Origin: Lawsonibacter celer | GTDB lineage: Bacteria > Bacillota > Clostridia > Oscillospirales > Oscillospiraceae | Reading direction: 5' to 3' | Assembly (NCBI RefSeq): GCF_014281125.1 | Contig: NZ_JACOEA010000002.1 | Coordinates: 317,886-381,885 of the forward strand | Length of the DNA: 64,000 nt | In this document: positions 8,636 through 18,000 of the stretch, in pieces | Numbering within the stretch: position 1 is the stretch's first letter | Layout of the letters: the number at the start of each line of letters is the position of its first letter | Notes under the pieces: generated by a model | Told to the model about the DNA's origin: nothing | What the model saw: only the letters and a program-made list of their open reading frames with translations | The model's database searches: none | Made by a program: the position numbers and the translations under genes

Positions 8636-9478
8636 TCAGCTCACAAGCCTCAGCTGTTCTAGTTGGCGTGCGTGCTCCACACCAGTGCTCAGTAAATAAA
8701 TTCGGGTAGTTTCAATGGAGGAGTGTCCCAATATATCAGCCAGCCGGGCGATGTCTTTATAGACCCGATAATAGGTTGTGGCAAATAGATGCCGCAGATT
8801 ATGGGGAAATACCTTTCTGGCCTCCACTCCCGCATGTTTGCATAGCCGTTTCATCTCCGCCCAGATCTGGCGGCGGCTTAAACCGGTTCCGCTTCCCGTG
8901 AGAAAAATCTCACCGGAGGCGATTTTTTGTTTGCCGGCATATTTGGCCAGCTTACGGCAGAGTTTGCTGGACAGTAGAATGACGCGTATTTTACCCTTTA
9001 ACGCGATTTCCGCTCGGCCCCGCCGGACCGCTTCCACCGTGATATACGGAACTTCGCTCACCCGGATACCTGTAGCCCCCATGGTCTCAATCAGCAGAGC
9101 CAAACGCTCCTGTCCACGGCCCTGCGCGGCAGCAACCAGACGGTTGTATTCCTCCCGGCTCAGCTCCCGGCCCTTGTCCCGAAACAGCCGCCTCTGCACT
9201 TTTAAATACTTTACCCTGCAGTCTGTCCAGCCCCTAAGGGCAAAAAGCCGATGGACCGCGGCCAGCATGGAGTTGACCGTTACCGCCGCATACCCCCGCT
9301 TCAGCAGGGAATCCTTCCACTCCTTTACCCGCTCCCGTGTGACCGCGTGTCCCTCCAGCCACACCATAAACGCCAGCAGATCCCGCCGATATTTCTGTAT
9401 GGTCCCGGCGCTGCATTCCTCCTGCAGCAAATATGAGGTAAATTCCAACAGCAGCTCCTCTGTCATTAAGCGCTCCAT
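8636..9478 (-). CDS. Tyrosine recombinase (XerD/phage integrase family)
   Basis: 280 residues with a SAM-like N-terminal DNA-binding domain (1-95) and a complete catalytic domain: Arg139 in ATGIRVSE, Lys in the LKGKIR hairpin, His226 and Arg229 in PHNLRH, His252 in LGHSS and nucleophile Tyr261 in TTRIYL. The ATG is preceded by GGGAGGG. It is much shorter than typical tRNA-site integrases with an arm-binding domain and stands alone, so it may act on a local invertible or excisable site, or be left over from an older element. It lies outside the split tRNA-Leu gene and therefore outside the 22-kb element. Confidence 0.88.
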   Translation of the reverse strand: MERLMTEELLLEFTSYLLQEECSAGTIQKYRRDLLAFMVWLEGHAVTRERVKEWKDSLLKRGYAAVTVNSMLAAVHRLFALRGWTDCRVKYLKVQRRLFRDKGRELSREEYNRLVAAAQGRGQERLALLIETMGATGIRVSEVPYITVEAVRRGRAEIALKGKIRVILLSSKLCRKLAKYAGKQKIASGEIFLTGSGTGLSRRQIWAEMKRLCKHAGVEARKVFPHNLRHLFATTYYRVYKDIARLADILGHSSIETTRIYLLSTGVEHARQLEQLRLVS

Positions 9479-9795
9479 TTTGTAGCCCTCCCATTAAAAA
9501 GTTGCTTTTATTTTACCTTTTCCCACCGCTCTCATACAAAAAAACACGAAAATAAGCGGTTGATGGAGTGGCCCAACGAAGCAGATTCAATCTGGAAATA
9601 GGGCTCGGCAGAATGGGCACACAATGTGTTTTGCTATGAAATAGAAAAACTCGCCGAAAGCGATATGCCGCTTGCGGCGAGCTGGTCTGTGCTGACAAAA
9701 AAGATGCACCCATTAAAGCCCTGCGGCGCAAGGGTTTAGGGAAAAGGGATTTGACAAAGCCGAAGAGCTGTTGACCAGACAGCTCGTGCCCGCTT
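9479..9795. other. Gap with a possible decayed dispersed repeat
   Basis: No supported gene. Bases 9595-9745 on the plus strand read through AEWAHNVFCYEIEKLAESD and then LAASWSVLTKKMHPLKPCG before a stop, without a start. The stretch includes an imperfect inverted repeat around CTCGCCGAAAGCG / CGCTTGCGGCGAG-like bases. The style resembles anonymous repetitive fragments spread in Clostridia genomes, but this is an impression that needs a similarity search. Confidence 0.3.
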
Positions 9796-10467
9796 TTATT
9801 TTGCAAACTTGGGTGCGGTTACTTCATTTCCCGCGAATGCATTGGGCCCAGGGCTGGACAGGGAGAAATACATCTTTGCCGCCTTGGTCGTACCGAAGTC
9901 TTGATTGGAGCCGCTGTCCTGCACCTCATTAAAAGCATCCCGGAACATCTGGTTGTGTGCCTCCTCACGGTTGAGCAGGAAGTCGATGGTCTCCCGTACC
10001 TTTTTGTCCTCAATCTGGCGGTAGAGATATTCATACACCACCTTGGCCCGCTGCTCAGACGCGATATTGCTCAGCAGATCCGCGCAGAGATCTCCGGTGA
10101 CAGTGACATAGTCTGCCGTCCAAGAATAGCCGGAGGCGTTGATGAGACCGGGATTCAAACCCAGCAGAACGTGTGTTTCGATCTCGCCTGCCTGGACCTT
10201 GTCTGCCTCCACGTCATGACCGTTGAGCAAATTGATGGTCTGAGCCACCATCTCCATGTGGCTCAGCTCCTCCGCCGCGATATCCATGAACAGGTCCTTG
10301 ATTTTGGGGTTTTTGATGCGGAAACTCTGGGACATATACTGCATGGCGGCTTTTAGCTCGCCGTTGCCGCCGCCGAGCTGCTCCTGCAGCAGTGCCGCAT
10401 ACTGCGGATTGGGCCGCTCCACTTCTACTGGATGAAATAGTTGCTTTTCGTGCTTGAACAAGCACAT
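9796..10467 (-). CDS. Manganese catalase (CotJC-like)
   Basis: A ferritin-like four-helix protein of 223 residues that dismutates hydrogen peroxide at a di-manganese centre. The metal ligands are visible in order: AAMQYMSQ helix, then AAEELSHMEMVAQTI (Glu and His), IASEQRAKVVYEYLYRQ and LNREEAHNQMFRDAF. The start MCLFKHEKQLFHPVEV at 10467 has AAGGGGTG directly upstream; 36 extra codons in the open frame upstream are not family-like. Some relatives belong to the spore coat (CotJC), others are cytosolic. No cotJA/cotJB gene lies beside it, so the location is open. Confidence 0.9.
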   Translation of the reverse strand: MCLFKHEKQLFHPVEVERPNPQYAALLQEQLGGGNGELKAAMQYMSQSFRIKNPKIKDLFMDIAAEELSHMEMVAQTINLLNGHDVEADKVQAGEIETHVLLGLNPGLINASGYSWTADYVTVTGDLCADLLSNIASEQRAKVVYEYLYRQIEDKKVRETIDFLLNREEAHNQMFRDAFNEVQDSGSNQDFGTTKAAKMYFSLSSPGPNAFAGNEVTAPKFAK

Positions 10468-10833
10468 CACCCCTTCCATTTGGCTGGGGTTAGTTTTCCG
10501 CAATTTGGGAAAGCTATGCAGGATCTGTTCATTTTGTATAGCACAAACAGCAGATTGAAGTACCTTCATCATCAAAGAATACGATGCGCTTTTGTGCAGA
10601 GTAGCCGCGAAATATCATCCGTCAGCAGTTCCAGATAGATAGGCCCAATCAAGTTTGGGTTAACGATGCCACTTGTTTCAAGCTGGGAGAAATCTATTTA
10701 TATACCTGTGTGTACCTACCAATTATACGTTTTCTACTTCAATTTTTACCTGTTTGCATCTGACATCTGACAAAAGGTGTTGTATATAAAAGAACCTAAA
10801 ATCCTTGTAATGTAAGTGTTTCAGGCATAAAAC
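10468..10833. other. Gap upstream of the manganese catalase
   Basis: No gene found in 366 bases. It should hold the catalase promoter (a TATACA box lies near 10538-10545 on the minus strand, without a convincing -35). A short direct repeat CATCTGACATCTGAC is seen near 10755-10772. The region ends at the old terminator of the interrupted tRNA-Leu gene. Confidence 0.4.
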
Positions 10834-10885
10834 GACCCTACCCAGCCCGAACAATGACAAGCACTTGTTCAGATTGGGTAGGGTC
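10834..10885 (-). terminator. Terminator of the original tRNA-Leu gene
   Basis: A long hairpin, GACCCTACCCA..CCGAACAA pairing with TTGTTC..TGGGTAGGGTC, followed on the minus strand by GTTTTA. It lies nine bases beyond the 3' end (CCA) of the tRNA-Leu half, so it originally ended the host tRNA transcript. It now also ends transcripts leaving the Fic gene. Confidence 0.8.
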
Positions 10886-10893
10886 ATTCATTC

Positions 10894-10946
10894 TGGTGCG
10901 GGTATGGGGACTCGAACCCCAACGGATCGCTCCACGAGAACCTAAA
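10894..10946 (-). tRNA. tRNA-Leu(UAG), 3' half left by insertion (pseudo)
   Basis: On the minus strand this is the anticodon loop onward of a leucine tRNA: TTTAGGT loop, TCTCG stem strand, variable arm GGA-GCGA-TCC, T arm TGGGG-TTCGAGT-CCCCA, acceptor strand TACCCGC and encoded CCA. The 5' half is missing here; it lies 22.4 kb away at 33339-33377, and the two share the loop bases ACCTAAA (plus strand, 10940-10946). The acceptor strands of the two halves pair perfectly (GCGGGTA/TACCCGC). This marks the left junction of the integrated element. Confidence 0.9.
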
Positions 10947-10951
10947 GGTAA

Positions 10952-10968
10952 TGTAACCTCAGTGAAGG
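10952..10968 (+). repeat. Left terminal inverted arm of the element
   Basis: TGTAACCTCAGTGAAGG, five bases inside the left core. Its counterpart at the right end is the reverse complement with two mismatches. Placement and orientation fit recombinase-binding arms. Confidence 0.75.
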
Positions 10969-10971
10969 GTG

Positions 10972-11946
10972 TCACTTGGGCTCATATCCCCAGGACTTGC
11001 CTATGCGAATCTTCCGAATTATTCCTTCTTCTACCATCTTTGAGAGGATGCGATTTGCGGTAGCCGACGACACCCCGAACATCTCCCGTACATCGGCATT
11101 AGTGATAGTTCCGTTCTTTTTCAAGAAGCGCTCGATTTGATACCAACGCTGTTCCTCTGTACTCATACTTTCTACGCTGCCAGTCTGCACAGCCTCAATT
11201 AGAGCCTCCTTAATGGCAGAAAGCATAAACTCGATAAAAGCGGTGGACTCGGCTTCGTTGTTGGAGCGGTTGATGGCCTGGTAATATTCGTCCTGGCGGT
11301 CATGAATGATGGACTCCACCGGGAGCCAGGTGAACATCGGCTTCCACTGGGTCAGCAACAGGGTATGCCACAGGCGCCCAATACGTCCGTTGCCGTCTGC
11401 GAAGGGGTGAATGAGTTCCAGCTCATAGTGGAACACGCAGCTCTTGATGAGCATATGAAACTCGCTGTCACGTACCCAGTCCAGCAGTTCCATAACCAAT
11501 CCCGGTACATAATCGGGCAACGTGCCGAAATGCAGAACATTGCCCTGCTTGTCCACCACGCCCACAGAACGAGAGCGGAAACAGCCAGACTCTTCCACCA
11601 GACCTCTGGTCATTACTCCGTGGGCGTTCAGCAGATCATCCACAGAAAACGGATCCAGTGAATCCATCATTTCGTAGATCTCATAGGCGTTTTTGACTTC
11701 TGCAATATCCTTGGGCGGCGCTATGACCCGCTTACCGCTGAGAACGGCGGTGACTTGTTCCAGACTTAACGTATTCTGCTCAATGGCCAGAGAAGAATAA
11801 ATCGTCCGGATACGGTTGGTGCGGCGCAGCGTCGGGTTTGTAGACAAGCCCAGCGACGCATTCACATGACCGACCAGCTCGGCAATCTCAGCAACTTCAT
11901 CCAGAATTGCCGTTGTGACCTCAAACGGCGGTTTTTTGTTACGCAT
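10972..11946 (-). CDS. Fic family protein with C-terminal winged helix
   Basis: 324 residues. The Fic active motif HPFADGNGRIGR (about 180-191) is complete, so transfer of AMP from ATP to a target protein is expected. An N-terminal inhibitory-helix motif, SLAIEQN (about 52-58), corresponds to the S/T-x-x-x-E-G/N motif with Gln in the usual Gly place, so self-inhibition is probable. Residues about 275-320 form a winged helix (ITNADVREMFGVSSATANRIL). The ATG at 11946 follows GAGG by eight bases; earlier ATGs at 11952 and 11979 are less well placed. Its promoter contains a large palindrome, suggesting autorepression. It is the first gene inside the left end of the element. Confidence 0.9.
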   Translation of the reverse strand: MRNKKPPFEVTTAILDEVAEIAELVGHVNASLGLSTNPTLRRTNRIRTIYSSLAIEQNTLSLEQVTAVLSGKRVIAPPKDIAEVKNAYEIYEMMDSLDPFSVDDLLNAHGVMTRGLVEESGCFRSRSVGVVDKQGNVLHFGTLPDYVPGLVMELLDWVRDSEFHMLIKSCVFHYELELIHPFADGNGRIGRLWHTLLLTQWKPMFTWLPVESIIHDRQDEYYQAINRSNNEAESTAFIEFMLSAIKEALIEAVQTGSVESMSTEEQRWYQIERFLKKNGTITNADVREMFGVSSATANRILSKMVEEGIIRKIRIGKSWGYEPK

Positions 11947-11964
11947 GGCCATCACCTCATGGTC

Positions 11965-12023
11965 AGTATAACACTTCATCGCTCATTTATCAACACAAGG
12001 TGATTGATGAAATGAGCGATGAA
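11965..12023 (-). promoter_or_regulatory. fic promoter with a 19-base palindromic operator
   Basis: On the minus strand TTGATA (11993-11988) and TATACT (11970-11965) are spaced by 17 bases. The arms TTCATCGCTCATTTATCAA (11975-11993) and TTGATGAAATGAGCGATGAA (12004-12023) form an inverted repeat with a ten-base centre. One arm covers the -35 box and spacer, so a bound protein would block polymerase. Confidence 0.85.
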
Positions 12024-12065
12024 ATAGATTAATGATATTAAATTTCAGCTGACTAAAACGCTATG

Positions 12066-15000
12066 TTACTTTACAAAGAAGCGGTACAGGAAGGTCACCA
12101 TCTGCGCACGAGTGCAGATTTCGTTGGGGCTGAAGGTGGTGCCGTCGCCGGTGCCAAGCGTGATACCGTTCTCCACGGCCCACTGGACAGATTTGGCGTA
12201 ATAGGCATCAGCGCTGACGTCAGTAAAGCCAATTGCGCTGCTTGCAGCCTTGCCTCCTGCCATGCGGCAGAGGAACGCAGCCATCTGCGCACGGGTGCAA
12301 TCCGCTTCGGGGCTGAACGTGGTTTCGGAGGTGCCGTTGGTAATGCCCGTTTCCACGGCCCACAGAACGGCCTTTCCGTAGTAGCTGTCCATATTCACAT
12401 CGGTGAAGGGGCAGACATCTGTAACCGGCTTGGGAGAACCGGAGGCTCGCCACAGGAACGTGACCATCTGCGCACGGGTGCAGGGTGCATTCGGGCTGAA
12501 CGTGGTGGCGCTGGTTCCCTTGGTAACACCAGACTTAACCGCCCACATGACAGCATTGTAGAAGTAGTCGCTTTCCTTCACATCAATGAACGGATTGACC
12601 ATGGGCTGCTCGATCTCGACAAAGGTGCCGGTGACGGTAACCTTGGAGGCGGGCATGGTGAAGGTGTACTTTCCATCTTTCTCAGTGAGCTTCACCTTGT
12701 CGCCGTTCTTGTCAACGACCTTCAGGGTATCCAGCTCATAACCTGTATCGGGTTTGACTGTAATGGTCACGGTCGTGCCCTTGCTTGCAGACTTCGGACT
12801 GACGGAAATAGAGCCGTTATCTGTCTTATCTACGGTAACGCTATAAGTGGCAGGGGTATAACCGCCGCCGGCGGGATTGACGGTGAAGCTCACATCAAAG
12901 CTGGCATTGATGCTGTTGCCGCCGCTGACGGTCACGGTTGCCGTGTAGGTCTTGGCGGAAAGACCGGTGTTGGGTACAACGGTAAAGGTAGCGTTGCCGC
13001 CCACTGCAATGTCGGCAATGTTAGCCGTGCTCAGCGTGAAGCTGGCGGCATCGGTGCCGGAGAGCACCACGGTCAGAGGGCCGGTTGCGCTGTTGCCGGT
13101 GTTGCTTACTGTCACAGTTTTGGCTGCAATCGCGGCATAACCAACAGTCACCGCATCAAAGCTATATGTATTGTTAACATCGAGGTCAATTCCGTAAGTA
13201 GGTACTGCGCTGTAGGCGGGAACATTCACGGTCGCCGCTGCGCCGGCCTTTTGGGTAGCGGTTTCAGCCACACGGACATAGTAGGTGCCATTGGCGAGGT
13301 TGGTGATCTCTGTACCGGTGCAGGTGGTCTTGGAGTTAAAGTTGGAAGTAGTGGAATACTCCATCGCCGTCGTGACACCGGTGATCTTACCATCGTTGTT
13401 GCTGCCGTTTGTGCAGGCGACGGGGGTCACGCTGGGAGCAGCGGGGCCGTCGGCCTTTTCAATGGTCGCAGTGGCGGCGCTGGTGACGCTGCCAGTCTGG
13501 ACGCTGCTGGTCACAGTCACGGTGATGGTACTGTTAATATCGGCCTCAACAATTGTATAGGTCGCGCTGTTTGTGCCAATCTCAGTGTTGCCACGCTTCC
13601 ACTGATAGGACAGGGTACCGGTGTTGTTGGTAATGCCGGAGGTATCCGCAGTCAACTGTGCGTCGAACTTGGCATCGCCGGTAATTTCGACAGTGCCGGT
13701 CAGTTGCGCTACGCCGTAAGCAGCAATGTTGATGGTTTGGGGAATGCCGGCCAGATTGATGCTGCTTGCCTTGTAACGGACATAATAGGTTCCGGGGGTC
13801 AGGCCGGTGACATTACTTCCGTTGCCAGTAGTCCAACTATTAGCTCCGGATTTTTGCCATTCCATCTCGGAAGTTACATTCAAAATAGAGCCGTTGTTAT
13901 TGTTGGAATCAGAACAATTCGTGCTGTACAGGTTGGGAACGCTGTTATTCTTGTCCACGGGGTAGGGATGTGCATCGGAGTCGAGCTTGGTGTTGGTGTC
14001 GGTTGCTTTCTTTACGATATTCAGTGTTCCAGGCACAACATTGGTCAACTCGTGGGTTGTGCCGGATGCCGTAAATTCAGCAGTAGCCGCACCGGTAACG
14101 GAATAGGTCACGCCGTTTTCCAGGTTGCACAGATTGCCGGTATCGGCGCCGGTAGCCTCGAAAGTAACGGTGTTAGGCGTAGCTTCTTTTGTTTTGGCAT
14201 TCGGGCCGAACATGATGCTGACACCGCTGGTCGGTGTGCCGGAAATCGTTACCTGGGTATAGCTGTCTCTCGTTACGGTAACGCCGCTTCCTGCGCCCGA
14301 CACCTGGAGAGGATCGGGGAAATAATAACCGTCATTTGCCGTAACGATGATGTCGGTCATAGCCTGCCCCTGCGCCACATACTGCGTTGTGCTGTAGCTG
14401 CCGGACACACCGCAGACATTCGCAGAAGAGAAATTGACCGTGTGGTAGCTGGCGGGAATATTCTGCCAAAGGGCAGTCACGGTCGTATTGGCAGAAACAG
14501 TGATGGTTTGGCCAGGCTGCAGTTCCTGCCCGTTTACCTGCCAAGCCTTAAACTGCTTGCCGGAAGGTGCTGTAAAAGTACAAGCAGGCAAATGGTAAGT
14601 ACCGCTGGCGCCTGCGACGGAATTCATCGTACCTGTGCCTTCACCAGCAGCAAAGGTGATGGTATAGCCGGAAACAACGGGGAGGTCTTTCCAAAGAGCG
14701 GTCAGAACGATGTTGCCGGTCACGGTAATACTTTCACCGGGGTTCCTTTCTGCTCCGCCGTTTACCTGCCAAGCCTTAAACTCCTTGTTGGCGGGGGCGG
14801 TAAAGGCGCAGGTCGGAAGTTCATAGCTGCCGGAAACATTGTAAACAGAAGCCATCGAGCCGCTGCCGCCGTTTTTATCGAAGCTCACGGTATAGGTCGG
14901 AGCCTCAATGGTGATGGAGAGGCTGGCGGTCTTTTGTTCAAGCACATCGCTGCCATTGCTGCTTACCCAAACATTAACGGATTCATTGTGAGTACCGGCA

Positions 15001-18000
15001 GTGATGTCAGTCTTGGGGGTAAAGGTAAGGGTGTCATAGTTAGCTCCATGCCAGTGTTGCACATAAAAGTTTGTAGGGGTATCATATTTCAGTGTACCTG
15101 TCTTGGTGCCGGTGTACATGATTTTGATGGTCTTGGCGTACTCGTTGTAGCCATCAGTCTTTGCAACACTGCCCCAAGCGAGGCTGTCCTTGTCCATCTC
15201 GAAGGTGTAATCATCGACCCACTGAACGGTAAAGGATTCGCTGTATGTCCAGTTTCCGTCCTCCTGGATACCGATGCGATAAGTACCCGTTGTTTCAGCA
15301 TCCTGTGCGGGAACTACAGCCTGAGTAAAATAGACTTCGGAGGTGCTGATATTATCCCAATCATTCCCATTGTATTTTTGCAGCACCTTGTCGCCATCGT
15401 TTTGTGCATCGCCCTTATCAAAGGCATAGTTCACGGTGTAGGTTGCGTTAATCGCCACTTTGCCGTCAGCCGGCTGTACTGTAAACAGCGGGGTGGCCTT
15501 GTAGGTCACGGTAAATTCATTGCTGTAGAAAGCACTGCCACCGGCCATAGTTGCCTTAATGCGGAATGTCTGAGTGCTGTTGGCATAGCTGTCGTTCCAT
15601 GTGATTTTTCTGTCTGTGGCAGATCCCAATTCATCCCAATTATCACCGTTCTTGCGTTCCAGGTTGGCAGTAGCCGGTGTCTGAACACACGCCCAAGTAT
15701 AGTAATAGTCGGTGCCATTCTTGACGGTGCCGCTGGCAGGAGACATCGAGAAAGTGTTTTGCACAGCAGCCAGCCAAGTCACGGTAAATTCATTACAGTA
15801 AATAGATCCGCTGTTTCCGTAGGTCACGAGGATACGGTAAGTCTTCGTACCGGTTTGTGCAGCAATTGTGCCAGTTGTGTTGCCAACGGTCAAGGTATCA
15901 GCCGTTGCCCAGTCATTGCCACTTTTCACCTGGAGTTCCGCAGCAGTCGGCTGACCGGAAACTCCCCAGGTAAAGTTGTACGGCTCATTTTCGTTCACAG
16001 TGCCGCCCACCGGCTCGGTGGTAAAACCGACATTGTTGCCGCCTGCGGGGAAGTTGATGCAGATATCCACGGTGGTAGCAAGGTTATTCCAGGTATTCGT
16101 GGTTACGCCGACGCCATCAACGATCGCACGATATGTAACACCTGCTCTGACGCCGTGCTGTGCAGTCAGGCTGATGTTGGGAGCGAAGTAATAGCCATCC
16201 TGCAGCTTGACCGTGGTCACAACGGAATAGTCCTTGGAGGTATCGATGGTTTCCGCTCCGGTGACCTGACTGCCGTATGCGTTCAAGCCATTATAGACAG
16301 CATAAACCTTGCTGTTGACAACACCGTCCATATTCACGGCAGAAGAAGCGTTGATGTATTCGATTTCCGTATATCCGTTGACCAGAGCGGAGTTGGGGAT
16401 TTCAATGGCAGTGATAATTTTCTCATTTGCGATATTCGCTGCAGTCCAGCGGTCATAGAGGATGGTATAGCCGTTGAATACGGTATCCTCGGTGACCTTT
16501 TCACCGCCCACTTTCGCGGTGTACCAGCCGTCAAACTTAAGATCAAGATTGTCGGTGCGGTATACCAAAGGCAGCTTCATTGCTTTGCCGTTGCCGAAAA
16601 GATTCACGCGCATAAAGCCGGATTCATCGGTTTCGGCAAAGCAGACGTTGTTGTCCGTGGTCAAAAAGTCGATATAGCCGCCCACCACAGGGGGTATCTT
16701 CTGGAACACAGCGTACAAATACAGCTCTTCGTTGATATTAAAGGTATAAGACGCTGTTGTGGCGACGAAATCCTGAACGTAAGGGGATGCCTTTTTCCAG
16801 CCAAGGAATTCATAGCCGGAAGCTGCAACTGCATTAACGGTTACGGAAGAATTTCTGGTTGCCTTGAGCGACTGCGTAATTGTACCGCTGGCAGTACCTT
16901 TGTCGGTCTGAATGGAAACCGTTCCGCCCACATTATTTTGTCCGTTATTTATTCCGCCGGTGATATCAAAAGGAACACACTCGACCGTGCAGTCAGGGGT
17001 GTACTCGAAAACAGCATACATCCATACTGCTTCGGTAGCGGTAAACTGATACTCTGTGTTGGTAGAAACGGTGGCATTCGCATCAGTCGGAGTACTCTTT
17101 CTCCAGGCGACAAACTGATAGCCAGGCTCTGCAACTGCAATGAGTCTTACGGTTGTGTTTTCGGTTGCGTATTGTTGCTGCGAAGCGGCATAACCGGTAC
17201 CACCTTTATCGGTTTCGAGAAATACCTTTCCGCCTATCTCGTTACTCGAAAGATTGTGAGCAACACAGTTGATTAAATAAGTTGTTGCTTGCGGTTGTGT
17301 TTCCTGGAATACAGCATACAAAAACAGAAGCGGGGGATTTTCGTTAGTATCAACAACGCTCTCTGTCACAGTAAATGTGTAAGTCGCTTCTGTAGAGAAT
17401 GCAGTACTAACATACGGGGAAGACACTTTCCATGCAACAAACTCATATCCCTGTTTCGGCACCGCAGTTATTGTTACAGCAGTATTTTCAGTTGCACTCT
17501 TTGTCGCGCTTTGACCTGCAACGGAAGAGCCTTGATTTGTTTGAATAGATACTGTTCCTCCGTCAGTCGTTGTGTATGTACTATCAAAAATTGCTAACTC
17601 AATATTATATGATGTCGATGATATTGTTTCAAAGACAGCATACAAATACTTGTTTTCGCTTGCAGTAAACTGATAGTTTGCTTCAGTAGAAATCGTTGCT
17701 CCGCTGGTTCCTTGTCTCCATTCCACAAACTTGTAGCCGGTTGCCGGATTGGCATTTAATGTTACAGTAGTACCTTCGGTGGCTGTTTTGATATATCCAT
17801 CGCTTGACCAACCATCGGTACCTTCATCAGTAGTCAGATATACCTGACCGCCAGCTTGGGTTGCGTCAACGGTTGCATCATAAGGATAAGCGCCAATGCT
17901 GTAGGTCACCACAACATATTTCGGACCTTCGGCAGCGTTGCTGTCACGGTAATCCGCTGCTGTCGCAATAACCTCAAACCATCGACCGTCCGCAGCTTCG

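Noticed and set aside
12063..17276. A 1737-codon open frame on the plus strand
   Set aside because: It is the antisense shadow of the surface-protein gene: no ribosome site, cysteine- and glycine-rich composition without domains, and it mirrors the codon bias of a signal-peptide-bearing, SLH-ended protein on the other strand.
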